DNA of 64,000 bases from Yersinia artesiana (GTDB lineage: Bacteria > Pseudomonadota > Gammaproteobacteria > Enterobacterales > Enterobacteriaceae). The stretch is taken from NCBI RefSeq assembly GCF_902726545.1, contig NZ_CACVAD010000013.1, positions 36,476 to 100,475 of the forward strand, read 5' to 3'. Under the pieces are notes generated by a model, which had not been told where the DNA came from, did no database searches, and saw only the letters and a program-made list of their open reading frames with translations. Each line of letters opens with the position of its first letter. Position 1 is the first letter of the stretch. Position numbers and translations under genes: made by a program. Positions 44,828 to 53,755 of this stretch are shown piece after piece.

Positions 44828-46042
44828 TTACTGATGGTACGTCTCCAAAAATTGCCCCAGTTTCCCAACAGCCATCTCCAACTCATCCACGCGCGGTAAT
44901 GTCACAATCCGCACATGATCCGGCTCTGGCCAGTTAAAGGCACTGCCCTGTACCAGCAACACTTTTTCCTGCAACAGAAGGTCTAATACCAATTTCTGAT
45001 CGTCTTTCAGGTTAAAACGCGTCTTATCAATGCGCGGGAACATGTATAACGCGCCCTGAGGCTTCACGCAAGAAACGCCAGGAATATCATTGAGTAACTC
45101 CCAGGCACGGTTACGTTGTTCATATAAGCGGCCACCGGGTTGGATAAACTCGCTGATACTCTGATAGCCACCTAATGCGGTCTGAATTGCATGCTGCATG
45201 GGCACGTTAGCGCACAACCGCATGGATGCCAGCATTTCCAACCCTTCAATATACCCTTTCGCGTGTTTCTTCGGCCCATTCAGCACCATCCAGCCCTGAC
45301 GGAAGCCAGCTACACGATAAGTCTTGGACAAACCATTGAAAGTCACAGTCAGTAGGTCAGGTGCCAGTGCGGCAATCGAATGATGCTGAGCGTCGTCATA
45401 TAAAATCTTATCGTAGATCTCATCGGCGAAAATAATCAGATTATGTTGGCGAGCGATTTCGACAATTTCCAGCAGCAATTCTTTGCTGTAGACCGCACCA
45501 GTCGGGTTGTTCGGGTTGATAATCACTATCCCGCGGGTGCGAGGGGTGATTTTACTGCGGATATCGTCCAAATCAGGGAACCAGCCTGATCCTTCATCAC
45601 ATCTATAATGCACAGCTTTACCGCTCGAAAGCGATACTGCCGCCGTCCATAACGGATAGTCCGGAGCCGGTACCAGCATTTCATCGCCCAGGTTTAGCAA
45701 TGCTTGCATGGATTGCACGATCAGCTCAGAAACGCCGTTCCCAATGTAGATATCCTCTACCGTCAGGTCGCGCATATTGCGTGCCTGATAGTGCTGCATA
45801 ATGGCTTTGCGCGCCGAAAAAAGGCCTTTGGAGTCGCAATAGCCCTGTGCAGTCGGCAAATTACGGATCACATCCACCAGAATCTCATCCGGTGCATCGA
45901 AACCAAACGGGGCAGGGTTGCCGATGTTGAGTTTCAGAACCTTGTTACCTTCTTCTTCAAGACGCTTAGCTTCTTTTAGCACTGGGCCACGAATGTCGTA
46001 ACAAACGTTGTCCAGTTTGCTGGATTTCTCAATGGGGGACAT
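44828..46042 (-). CDS. alaA: Glutamate-pyruvate aminotransferase AlaA
   Basis: 404-residue PLP enzyme that makes alanine from pyruvate with glutamate as donor. It is a fold-type I aminotransferase with NPNNPTGAVYS, FADEIYDKILYDD and the cofactor lysine in FNGLSKTYRVAGFRQGW. The start at 46042 (MSPIEKSSKLDNV) matches E. coli AlaA; an ATG 21 codons upstream is open but not conserved. The gene is divergent from lrhA/rovM with 861 bp between their starts. Confidence 0.95.
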   Translation of the reverse strand: MSPIEKSSKLDNVCYDIRGPVLKEAKRLEEEGNKVLKLNIGNPAPFGFDAPDEILVDVIRNLPTAQGYCDSKGLFSARKAIMQHYQARNMRDLTVEDIYIGNGVSELIVQSMQALLNLGDEMLVPAPDYPLWTAAVSLSSGKAVHYRCDEGSGWFPDLDDIRSKITPRTRGIVIINPNNPTGAVYSKELLLEIVEIARQHNLIIFADEIYDKILYDDAQHHSIAALAPDLLTVTFNGLSKTYRVAGFRQGWMVLNGPKKHAKGYIEGLEMLASMRLCANVPMQHAIQTALGGYQSISEFIQPGGRLYEQRNRAWELLNDIPGVSCVKPQGALYMFPRIDKTRFNLKDDQKLVLDLLLQEKVLLVQGSAFNWPEPDHVRIVTLPRVDELEMAVGKLGQFLETYHQ

Positions 46043-46903
46043 AAAAAATTGAGCCTTTTGCTGGTAAAAGCGTGTCCTCAGCGTGGAACACTGCAAGGTG
46101 TCCAATGTACTCCGACGCCGTTGATTTTTGAAGTTATATGCACATCTTTAGTGCAAATGACTGTTGGGCGTAAAGTATAGGTATTTTTACTCGTGTTTTT
46201 GCGCTCAAACCTACCGGGTGATGTGTGATTGATGAGTTTGCCTGAAGTTTTCTTCTGCCAGATTTCATCGCACGAGCGCATTGCTAAAAAATAGGTTTCG
46301 ATAAAAATTAAGCCCCATTCACTGCGCGATAAAAATAGAGAGGAAGGAAGAATATCGATACTCAATGACGTCGCGTCTTAAGCTGCGAATCTGGATTCAA
46401 CAATTTATATCATCATACATATATAGAGGGAGGAAAAGGTGAAAACTGGTAAATAGGAAAACTATTAAGAATATCTAATGTTAATCTTACAAATGCTTAT
46501 CGATTATCAAATCTTACCACTTGAAATTTCTCAATTAGATAAGAAATTTCGCGAAAGAAATATTGATGTTTTTTAATATTTACCGATAGGTTGGTCTTGT
46601 TAATTTAATTAAAATAGGAGATGAGCTGCTTTATAAAGGCTGCAAAAAGCAGGGTTTCTAAACAAAAAAATCTTCATTTATCGAAGATTTAGCACTTTTT
46701 TATGACTGTACTCACAAACATAGACAGAATTCAGCCAATAGTTTTTTTAAAAAGAGATAGCGGTAACGAAATATAAGTAAATTTTTTGCCCTACTCGAAT
46801 GAGTGGGGTACTGTCATACTTAGCGTTGTCCCTTATTGATCGCGCTAATACATAAACACCAGGGTAGTTTGTAATTAGAATTCAAAAAAGTGAAGAATAC
46901 ACT
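46043..46903. other. 861-bp AT-rich region between alaA and lrhA/rovM
   Basis: Long divergent regulatory region. Two adjacent hairpins, CTGCTT/AAGCAG near 46626-46651 and AAATCTTC/GAAGATTT at 46668-46690 with a TTTTTT tail at about 46696, could mark the end of a short RNA or an attenuator in the lrhA leader. An open frame on the minus strand at 46078-46365 has no support as a gene. The AT-richness would suit binding by H-NS-like silencers, but no exact site was assigned. Confidence 0.45.
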
Positions 46904-47836
46904 ATGACAAATGCAAATCGTCCGATAATTAATCTCGACCTCGATCTGCTTAGAACCTTTGTAGCTGTTGCTGACTTAAATACATTTGCCTCTGCTGCGG
47001 CAGCGGTTTGTCGAACTCAGTCAGCAGTTAGCCAACAAATGCAACGGTTAGAACAGTTAGTAGGTAAGGAGTTATTTGCCCGTCACGGGCGTAACAAATT
47101 GCTCACTGAACATGGTCTCCAGTTACTTGGCTATGCCAGAAAAATTTTACGTTTCAACGATGAAGCTTGTACGTCACTGATGTATAGCAATGTAGAAGGC
47201 TCACTCATTATCGGCGCATCTGATGATACTGCCGATACGCTGTTGCCTTTCTTGCTAAACCGAGTGGCGACGCTATATCCTCGGCTGGCCATCGATGTGC
47301 GGGTAAAACGTAGCCCGCTCATTGCTGACATGCTGAGTCATGGCGAAGCAGATCTGGCGATTACCACCGCCAAGGTCGACAACCATCCTCATGTGATTTT
47401 AAGAACATCACCGACGCTGTGGTATTGCTCCGCCGATTACCAATTCCAACCCGGCGAATCAGTACCTTTAGTTGTCATGGATGAGCCAAGCCCGTTCCGT
47501 GATATGGCAATAGAGCATCTGACCAGAGCCGGTATTGCATGGCGTATCGCTTATGTTGCTTCCTCGCTTTCTGCCATTCGTGCGGCAGTGAGGGCTGGGG
47601 TGGGCATCACAGCCAGACCGATTGAGATGATGAGTCCTGATTTACGCGTATTGGGTGAAACTGAAGGGTTACCTCGTCTGCCTGAAACTCATTATTCGTT
47701 ATGTAAAGACAGCAAGTGTAGCAATGAATTGGCCCTGGCTATTTTCGATGCTATGCAGACCGGTCATCAACATGGCTTACAGTCCGGCACGGATTTAATA
47801 CTAGATTCTGATTATTTGATCGACGATCAACATTAA
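46904..47836 (+). CDS. lrhA: LysR-family regulator LrhA (RovM of Yersinia)
   Basis: 310-residue LysR regulator. The N-terminal helix-turn-helix is [22 protein letters not shown] and [18 protein letters not shown], nearly identical in E. coli LrhA, HexA and Yersinia RovM. The effector domain runs from about residue 95 to the end. In Yersinia, RovM represses the virulence regulator gene rovA and influences motility and metabolism under nutrient control. Placement directly before nuo and next to alaA is the conserved enteric order. The long AT-rich upstream region suggests complex transcriptional control. A terminator follows. Confidence 0.95.
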   Translation: MTNANRPIINLDLDLLRTFVAVADLNTFASAAAAVCRTQSAVSQQMQRLEQLVGKELFARHGRNKLLTEHGLQLLGYARKILRFNDEACTSLMYSNVEGSLIIGASDDTADTLLPFLLNRVATLYPRLAIDVRVKRSPLIADMLSHGEADLAITTAKVDNHPHVILRTSPTLWYCSADYQFQPGESVPLVVMDEPSPFRDMAIEHLTRAGIAWRIAYVASSLSAIRAAVRAGVGITARPIEMMSPDLRVLGETEGLPRLPETHYSLCKDSKCSNELALAIFDAMQTGHQHGLQSGTDLILDSDYLIDDQH

Positions 47837-47860
47837 ATCATCATTCGGATAAATCATTCT

Positions 47861-47886
47861 AAGCCCCTTATTTTAGGGGCTTTTTT
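47861..47886 (+). terminator. Intrinsic terminator after lrhA/rovM
   Basis: AAGCCCC and GGGGCTT form a tight stem followed by TTTTTT, 25 bases after the stop. Confidence 0.9.
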
Positions 47887-48513
47887 GTTTGCACTTTTTG
47901 CTAAAAGTCTTTTTTTACCCGTTAAGATTAATTTTACCCGTAAAACGTCGTTTTATTTAACAAACGGAGGTTTTTCTCAAGCAGATTGCAGGTAATAAAC
48001 CTGATTAATAAAATGGTTAATATTCATATTAATTTTTATCTATTCGTTTTTTTATTAAAACGATGTTTCATTATTTTTAAATAAAAAAATACAATTTTTT
48101 ATACCGAATATTTATGAAATAACACTCAAAACGTGTTCTGGATCAAAAAAATACCCCTAGCTAGTGAGTGGAAGAACCGGTTATTCCTGAGACAATGGTA
48201 TAGTTGGTAGGAACTATCCATGTTGGTTTATATGTGTATGTTCTGGCTTAACAAATTACTGACTCGATTAAGCTGGCTGGTTCGCATCAAATGTTAAGTA
48301 AGATCGTGCGTTTGTAAATTAATCTGTAGTTACTTTTGTCAAAGTTGACAAAAGGTTACTGAAAGGAGTAAAAAGCCCACAGTAAAACACTGGCTAAACA
48401 GTTGTAAAGACAGTGTGTTTTGTGTGGTTTTTATCCTTCCCTTTGAATCGATGTGGTGCACTAACTGCCAACACAAGAGCAGGATGTCCGACGCCACTTT
48501 TGATGAGTAAGCA
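47887..48513 (+). promoter_or_regulatory. nuo operon promoter and leader region
   Basis: 627 bp of AT-rich sequence between the lrhA terminator and nuoA. Near 48010-48035 a GTTAATATTCATATTAAT stretch resembles ArcA-type sites, only loosely. A small ATAGTT/AACTAT hairpin lies near 48200-48225. A larger terminator-like hairpin lies at 48376-48432. Exact start sites could not be fixed. Confidence 0.45.
48376..48432 (+). terminator. Terminator-like hairpin in the nuo leader
   Basis: CCCACAGTAAAACACTG at 48376-48392 pairs, with small bulges, with CAGTGTGTTTTGTGTGG at 48411-48427 and is followed by TTTTTATCC. It ends 81 bases before nuoA. It could attenuate nuo transcription or end a short leader RNA. 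Confidence 0.5.
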
Positions 48514-49005
48514 ATGAGTATGTCAACAACCACTGAAGTTATCGCTCATCATTGGGCGTTCGCTGTATTCCTGATCGGCGCAATCGGGCTGTGCGGTTTG
48601 ATGCTGCTAGGTGCGTTCTTCCTGGGTGGGAGAGCTCGGGCCCGTGCCAAAAACGTCCCTTATGAGTCGGGTATTGATTCAGTAGGCTCCGCGCGCATGC
48701 GCTTGTCTGCGAAGTTCTACCTGGTCGCCATGTTCTTCGTTATTTTCGATGTTGAAGCGCTGTACCTGTATGCGTGGTCAATCTCTATCCGTGAGAGCGG
48801 CTGGATAGGCTTCATCGAAGCAACCATTTTCATTTTGGTGCTCTTGGCTGGTTTGGTTTATCTGGTGCGTATTGGCGCTCTGGATTGGACTCCTGCGCGT
48901 TCTAATCGCCGCGTGAGCAAACCAAGCATAGTTAAATACGCCAGCAATCATCCGCAAGCTATACCCAAAGAACGTGGTGTTGAAAGTACGGCTACCAGCA
49001 AATAA
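48514..49005 (+). CDS. nuoA: NADH-quinone oxidoreductase subunit A
   Basis: 163-residue membrane subunit of complex I with three helices, near residues 15-37, 66-88 and 97-119. The loop [21 protein letters not shown] and the [21 protein letters not shown] stretch are the conserved core next to the quinone site. The E. coli protein has 147 residues. The C-terminus here is longer, and its last 14 residues ([14 protein letters not shown]) are encoded by the left end of an ERIC element that also supplies the stop codon. First gene of the nuo operon. Confidence 0.96.
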   Translation: MSMSTTTEVIAHHWAFAVFLIGAIGLCGLMLLGAFFLGGRARARAKNVPYESGIDSVGSARMRLSAKFYLVAMFFVIFDVEALYLYAWSISIRESGWIGFIEATIFILVLLAGLVYLVRIGALDWTPARSNRRVSKPSIVKYASNHPQAIPKERGVESTATSK

Positions 49006-49099
49006 ATCCCGATGAACTTATCTATAATTTTAGACAGGTAAGTGATTGGGGTGAACGTGCACAGCTAACAACCCTGCGGCTCTAAGTACAAAGGGTATA
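48960..49099 (+). repeat. ERIC element overlapping the end of nuoA, between nuoA and nuoB
   Basis: A 140-bp unit bounded by TATACCC (48960) and GGGTATA (ending 49099). It has the ERIC core ATCCCGATGAACTTA on the left and AGGTAAGTGATTGGGGTGAA on the right, and a GCGGCT...AAGTAC end block. It is about 13 bases longer than a standard ERIC because of extra sequence in the centre. It lies inside an operon, and its first 46 bases are coding sequence of nuoA including the stop. Confidence 0.9.
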
Positions 49100-49128
49100 G
49101 TGGTCAATAAATACAGCGAGGCATTAAC

Positions 49129-49806
49129 ATGGACTATACGCTCACCCGCATAGACCCTAACGGTGAGAACGACCGTTACCCCCTGCAAACTCAGGAAACC
49201 GTCAGCGGCGATCCTCTCGAGCAACATGTCCACCGTAGTGTTTACATGGGTAAACTTGAGAACGCCATGCATGACATGGTGAACTGGGGGCGTAAGAACT
49301 CTCTTTGGCCGTATAACTTCGGTCTTTCCTGCTGTTATGTGGAGATGGTGACCTCGTTCACCGCCGTGCATGACGTGGCACGTTTCGGTGCCGAAGTATT
49401 GCGTGCCTCCCCGCGCCAGGCCGACTTTATGGTGGTGGCCGGTACCTGCTTTACCAAGATGGCCCCAGTTATTCAGCGTTTGTATGAACAAATGTTGGAA
49501 CCCAAATGGGTTATTTCCATGGGTGCCTGTGCTAACTCCGGCGGCATGTACGATATCTATTCTGTAGTACAAGGTGTGGATAAATTCCTACCGGTAGATG
49601 TGTATATCCCTGGCTGCCCGCCGCGCCCGGAAGCCTATATGCAAGCACTGTTGCTGCTACAGGAATCTATCGGTAAAGAGCGTCGTCCTCTCTCTTGGGT
49701 TGTGGGTGATCAAGGTGTTTACCGCGCCAATATGCAGCCAGAAAGAGAACGTAAGCATGCTGAACGAATTGCAGTAACTAACCTGCGTACACCTGACGAA
49801 ATCTAA
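49129..49806 (+). CDS. nuoB: NADH-quinone oxidoreductase subunit B
   Basis: 225-residue peripheral subunit that carries iron-sulfur cluster N2, the last electron carrier before quinone. Ligand cysteines are visible in [10 protein letters not shown] (adjacent pair), in GTCFTKM and in [15 protein letters not shown]. The ATG at 49129 begins [14 protein letters not shown] as in the enteric protein. It is separated from nuoA by the 140-bp ERIC element, whereas the gap in E. coli is only a few bases. nuoCD follows after 139 bases. Confidence 0.96.
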
Positions 49807-49911
49807 TGTGCCTTTCGGCATAAGATTTTGGTGCGTAAGTGATTTGTTTTTGGAGAGAACCGTTTTTCTTCCAGAACATGTGTGCGGCAAATGACCACAA
49901 AATGACACATT

Positions 49912-49939
49912 CAGTGTGGTGAAAAAACAGTGTGGTGAA
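49912..49939 (+). repeat. Tandem 12-bp repeat before nuoCD
   Basis: CAGTGTGGTGAA occurs at 49912-49923 and again at 49928-49939, period 16. The second copy ends 6 bases before the nuoCD ATG, so its GGTG lies in the ribosome-binding region and the upstream copy is a spare of that signal. Confidence 0.6.
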
Positions 49940-49945
49940 TAAATA

Positions 49946-51742
49946 ATGACCGATTTAACGACGTCCGACAGCACCCAGCCAGCATGGCAGACCCGGGACC
50001 ATCTTGATGATCCGGTGATTGGTGAACTGTCGAACCGTTTTGGGCCAGAGGCCTTTGTTGTTCAGGCAACTCGTACCGGTATGCCCGTGGTATGGGTGAA
50101 GCGTGAACAATTACTGGAAGTAATGTCGTTTCTGAGAAAACAACCGAAGCCGTATGTCATGCTGTTTGACTTGCATGGTGTAGATGAACGCCTTCGTACC
50201 CACCGCCAGGGCTTGCCTGACGCGGATTTTTCTGTTTTCTATCATCTGCTTTCCATTGAGCGTAATCGCGATATCATGCTGAAAGTGGCACTGTCTGAAA
50301 AAGACTTGCACGTGTCCACAGCGACCAAGATTTTCCCTAATGCCAACTGGTATGAGCGCGAAACTTGGGAAATGTTCGGTATCACCTTCGATGGTCACCC
50401 TCATCTGACGCGCATCATGATGCCGCAGACTTGGGAAGGTCACCCGCTGCGTAAAGATTACCCAGCCCGTGCAACCGAGTTCGATCCCTTTGTGCTGACC
50501 AAGCAGAAAGAAGATCTGGAAATGGAATCACTGACTTTCAAACCGGAAGATTGGGGTATGAAGCGCGGGACCGAAAATGAGGACTTCATGTTCCTTAACC
50601 TCGGCCCGAACCACCCCTCTTCACACGGTGCGTTCCGTATCGTGTTACAGCTTGATGGTGAAGAGATTGTCGACTGCGTGCCAGATGTGGGTTACCACCA
50701 CCGTGGTGCGGAGAAGATGGGCGAGCGCCAGTCTTGGCACAGCTACATTCCTTATACCGACCGTATTGAGTACCTGGGTGGTTGTGTTAACGAGATGCCT
50801 TACGTGCTGGCCGTTGAAAAACTGGCAGGCATAGAAGTGCCGGATCGCGTTAAAACCATCCGCGTGATGTTGTCTGAATTGTTCCGCATCAACAGCCACT
50901 TGCTGTACATCAGTACGTTCATCCAGGACGTCGGTGCAATGACTCCGGTGTTCTTCGCCTTTACCGACCGGCAGAAAGTGTACGATTTGGTAGAAGCGAT
51001 TACTGGTTTCCGTATGCACCCGGCCTGGTTCCGTATTGGTGGTGTGGCACATGACCTGCCGCGTGGCTGGGAGCGTCTGCTGCGTGACTTCCTTGACTGG
51101 ATGCCAAAACGCCTGGATTCCTACGTCAAAGCGGCATTGCAGAACAGTATCCTGAAGGGGCGTTCTGTCGGTGTTGCCGCCTACAATTCCAAAGAAGCAT
51201 TGGAATGGGGGGTGACCGGTGCTGGCTTACGTGCTACTGGCGTTGAGTTTGACGTGCGTAAATGGCGGCCGTACTCTGGCTATGAAAACTTCGATTTCGA
51301 AGTTCCCGTCGGCAACAACGGCGACTGTTATGACCGCGTGATGCTGAAAGTAGAAGAGTTGCGTCAAAGCCTGCGCATTCTGGAGCAATGTTATAAAAAC
51401 ATGCCAGAAGGCCCATTCAAGGCAGATCACCCACTGACCACTCCGCCGCCGAAAGAACGCACGCTGCAACATATCGAAACGCTGATCACTCACTTCCTGC
51501 AAGTTTCATGGGGCCCAGTGATGCCAGCTAACGAATCATTCCAGATGGTTGAAGCGACCAAAGGGATCAACAGTTACTATCTGACCAGCGACGCCAGCAC
51601 CATGAGCTATCGCACCCGGATACGTACACCAAGCTATGCTCATTTGCAGCAGATCCCATCGGTTATCCGTGGCAGCCTGGTATCTGACTTGATCGTCTAT
51701 CTGGGCAGTATTGATTTTGTAATGTCTGATGTGGACCGCTAA
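49946..51742 (+). CDS. nuoC: NADH-quinone oxidoreductase fused subunit C/D
   Basis: 598-residue fusion of NuoC (about 1-190, with [21 protein letters not shown] and PLRKDYPA) and NuoD (about 205-598). The NuoD part, related to the large subunit of NiFe hydrogenases, shows [20 protein letters not shown], which lines the quinone pocket, and [16 protein letters not shown]. The fusion is standard for enteric complex I and serves as a lineage marker. The gene symbol nuoC, also written nuoCD, covers both parts. nuoE starts two bases after its stop. Confidence 0.97.
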   Translation: MTDLTTSDSTQPAWQTRDHLDDPVIGELSNRFGPEAFVVQATRTGMPVVWVKREQLLEVMSFLRKQPKPYVMLFDLHGVDERLRTHRQGLPDADFSVFYHLLSIERNRDIMLKVALSEKDLHVSTATKIFPNANWYERETWEMFGITFDGHPHLTRIMMPQTWEGHPLRKDYPARATEFDPFVLTKQKEDLEMESLTFKPEDWGMKRGTENEDFMFLNLGPNHPSSHGAFRIVLQLDGEEIVDCVPDVGYHHRGAEKMGERQSWHSYIPYTDRIEYLGGCVNEMPYVLAVEKLAGIEVPDRVKTIRVMLSELFRINSHLLYISTFIQDVGAMTPVFFAFTDRQKVYDLVEAITGFRMHPAWFRIGGVAHDLPRGWERLLRDFLDWMPKRLDSYVKAALQNSILKGRSVGVAAYNSKEALEWGVTGAGLRATGVEFDVRKWRPYSGYENFDFEVPVGNNGDCYDRVMLKVEELRQSLRILEQCYKNMPEGPFKADHPLTTPPPKERTLQHIETLITHFLQVSWGPVMPANESFQMVEATKGINSYYLTSDASTMSYRTRIRTPSYAHLQQIPSVIRGSLVSDLIVYLGSIDFVMSDVDR

Positions 51743-51744
51743 TT

Positions 51745-52308
51745 ATGAGCAACCAAAAAGATACTCAGGTGGGTAACGAAAGCCAAAATGTGGCGAACCT
51801 GGCAGTCAATGCGGCTGAACCGGCGACCACAGCAGAAGTTTTCGAGTTGAGTGCTGAAGAACGTGATGCTATCGAACATGAAAAGCACCATTACGAAGAT
51901 GCCCGCGCCGCGTCAATTGAAGCACTGAAAATTGTGCAAAAACAACGTGGCTGGGTGCCGGATGGGGCGATTCACGCCATTGCTGAAGTGCTGGGTATCC
52001 CCGCCAGTGATGTTGAAGGTGTGGCGACATTCTACAGCCAGATCTTCCGCCAACCGGTTGGGCGTCATGTGATCCGCTACTGTGACAGCGTGGTGTGCCA
52101 CATCACCGGTTATCAGGGGATCCAGGCCGCGATTTCGAAAAAACTCAGTATTCAGCCAGGTCAAACTACCTTTGATGGCCGCTTTACGCTGCTGCCGACC
52201 TGCTGTTTGGGTAACTGTGATCGTGGCCCGACCATGATGATCGATGACGATACGCACAGCTACCTGAAGCCTGAAGATATTGAGAAGTTACTGGAGCAAT
52301 ATCCATGA
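51745..52308 (+). CDS. nuoE: NADH-quinone oxidoreductase subunit E
   Basis: 187-residue subunit of the NADH dehydrogenase module, holding the 2Fe-2S cluster N1a. The four ligand cysteines are in [12 protein letters not shown] and [14 protein letters not shown]. The N-terminal 35 residues are polar and poorly conserved, somewhat longer than in E. coli. It overlaps nuoF by four bases (ATGA). Confidence 0.96.
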   Translation: MSNQKDTQVGNESQNVANLAVNAAEPATTAEVFELSAEERDAIEHEKHHYEDARAASIEALKIVQKQRGWVPDGAIHAIAEVLGIPASDVEGVATFYSQIFRQPVGRHVIRYCDSVVCHITGYQGIQAAISKKLSIQPGQTTFDGRFTLLPTCCLGNCDRGPTMMIDDDTHSYLKPEDIEKLLEQYP

Positions 52309-53672
52309 CAACCCACTCAGGTTTTACCAAAGAAGTTGTCCGGACACCGGAAATGCATCCGCTGACCTGGCGTTTGCGCGATGATAAACAGCCAGTATGG
52401 CTGGATGAATATCGCAGCAAAAACGGCTATGTCGGCGCGGAAAAAGCCTTAAAAAGCATGGCAGCACCTGATGTTGTTAGCTTAGTCAAAGACGCCGGCC
52501 TGAAAGGGCGTGGCGGTGCTGGCTTCTCCACCGGTTTGAAGTGGAGTCTGATGCCAAAAGACGAAAGCATGAATATCCGCTATCTGCTGTGTAACGCCGA
52601 TGAGATGGAACCGGGTACCTATAAAGACCGCCTGCTGATGGAGCAATTGCCTCATTTGTTGGTGGAAGGGATGCTGATCAGTGCCTTTGCGCTGAAAGCT
52701 TACCGCGGTTACATCTTCTTGCGTGGCGAATATATCGAAGCTGCCGTGCACTTGCGCCGTGCCATTGCTGAAGCGACTGAAGCGGGTTTGCTGGGCAAAA
52801 ACATTATGGGCAGCGGTTTTGATTTTGAGCTGATTGTTCATACCGGGGCGGGGCGTTATATCTGCGGTGAAGAAACTGCACTGATTAACTCGCTGGAAGG
52901 CCGCCGTGCCAACCCACGTTCCAAGCCACCTTTCCCGGCATCTTCTGGTGTTTGGGGTAAACCAACTTGCGTTAACAACGTTGAAACTCTGTGTAACGTT
53001 CCGGCCATTCTTGAGCATGGTGTGGAGTGGTATCAGGGGATTACCGCCGGTAAAAGTAACGATGCCGGTACCAAACTGATGGGCTTCTCTGGCCGGGTGA
53101 AAAATCCGGGTCTGTGGGAATTGCCGTTTGGTATCACCGCTCGCGAAATTCTGGAAGATTACGCCGGTGGCATGCGCGATGGCTTGAAATTCAAAGCCTG
53201 GCAGCCGGGCGGGGCAGGGACTGACTTCCTGACCGCCGACCACCTGGATTTACCGATGGACTTTGAAAATATCGCTAAAGCTGGCAGCCGTTTAGGGACT
53301 GCTTTGGCTATGGCGGTAGACCATGAGATCGGTATGGTTCCGTTGGTACGTAATCTGGAAGAGTTTTTCGCCCGTGAATCCTGTGGCTGGTGTACACCTT
53401 GCCGCGATGGGTTGCCGTGGAGCGTGAAGATCTTGCGTGCACTGGAGCGCGGCGAAGGTCAGCCGGGCGACATCGAGACGCTGGAGCAGCTTTGCCGCTT
53501 CCTGGGGCCGGGCAAAACCTTCTGTGCTCATGCGCCGGGCGCGGTTGAACCACTACAAAGCGCGATCAAATATTTCCGGGAAGAATTCGAAGCCGGGATC
53601 GCAGCGAAAGACTATGGCAACACCCGAGCCATAGCGGGTATTCAACCAAACCTGTTAAAAGCGCGCTGGTAG
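52305..53672 (+). CDS. nuoF: NADH-quinone oxidoreductase subunit F
   Basis: 455-residue flavoprotein that binds NADH and FMN and holds the 4Fe-4S cluster N3, where electrons enter complex I. The nucleotide-binding part shows [16 protein letters not shown] and [16 protein letters not shown]. The cluster ligands are in [17 protein letters not shown] and a later cysteine in [11 protein letters not shown]. The start overlaps nuoE. A gap of about 80 bases with a small hairpin separates it from nuoG. Confidence 0.97.
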   Translation: MTTHSGFTKEVVRTPEMHPLTWRLRDDKQPVWLDEYRSKNGYVGAEKALKSMAAPDVVSLVKDAGLKGRGGAGFSTGLKWSLMPKDESMNIRYLLCNADEMEPGTYKDRLLMEQLPHLLVEGMLISAFALKAYRGYIFLRGEYIEAAVHLRRAIAEATEAGLLGKNIMGSGFDFELIVHTGAGRYICGEETALINSLEGRRANPRSKPPFPASSGVWGKPTCVNNVETLCNVPAILEHGVEWYQGITAGKSNDAGTKLMGFSGRVKNPGLWELPFGITAREILEDYAGGMRDGLKFKAWQPGGAGTDFLTADHLDLPMDFENIAKAGSRLGTALAMAVDHEIGMVPLVRNLEEFFARESCGWCTPCRDGLPWSVKILRALERGEGQPGDIETLEQLCRFLGPGKTFCAHAPGAVEPLQSAIKYFREEFEAGIAAKDYGNTRAIAGIQPNLLKARW

Positions 53673-53755
53673 CATAGATACCCTTACGGTTTTGCCGTGG
53701 GGTCAGAATTTTGGATTAACGCCTGCCGTAAGGTAGGTCATTTGGAAGCATGCAT

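Noticed and set aside
46078..46365. A 95-codon open frame on the minus strand upstream of alaA
   Set aside because: No ribosome-binding site, no recognisable domain, and it overlaps the alaA upstream region; treated as chance.
46609..46690. A small open frame starting at an ATG right after AGGAG upstream of lrhA/rovM
   Set aside because: The AGGAG touches the ATG, so spacing is wrong for translation, and the frame runs through the hairpins.
52482..53243. A 253-codon antisense open frame within nuoF
   Set aside because: It is a shadow of the nuoF codon pattern; nuoF is certain and the antisense product has no recognisable features.
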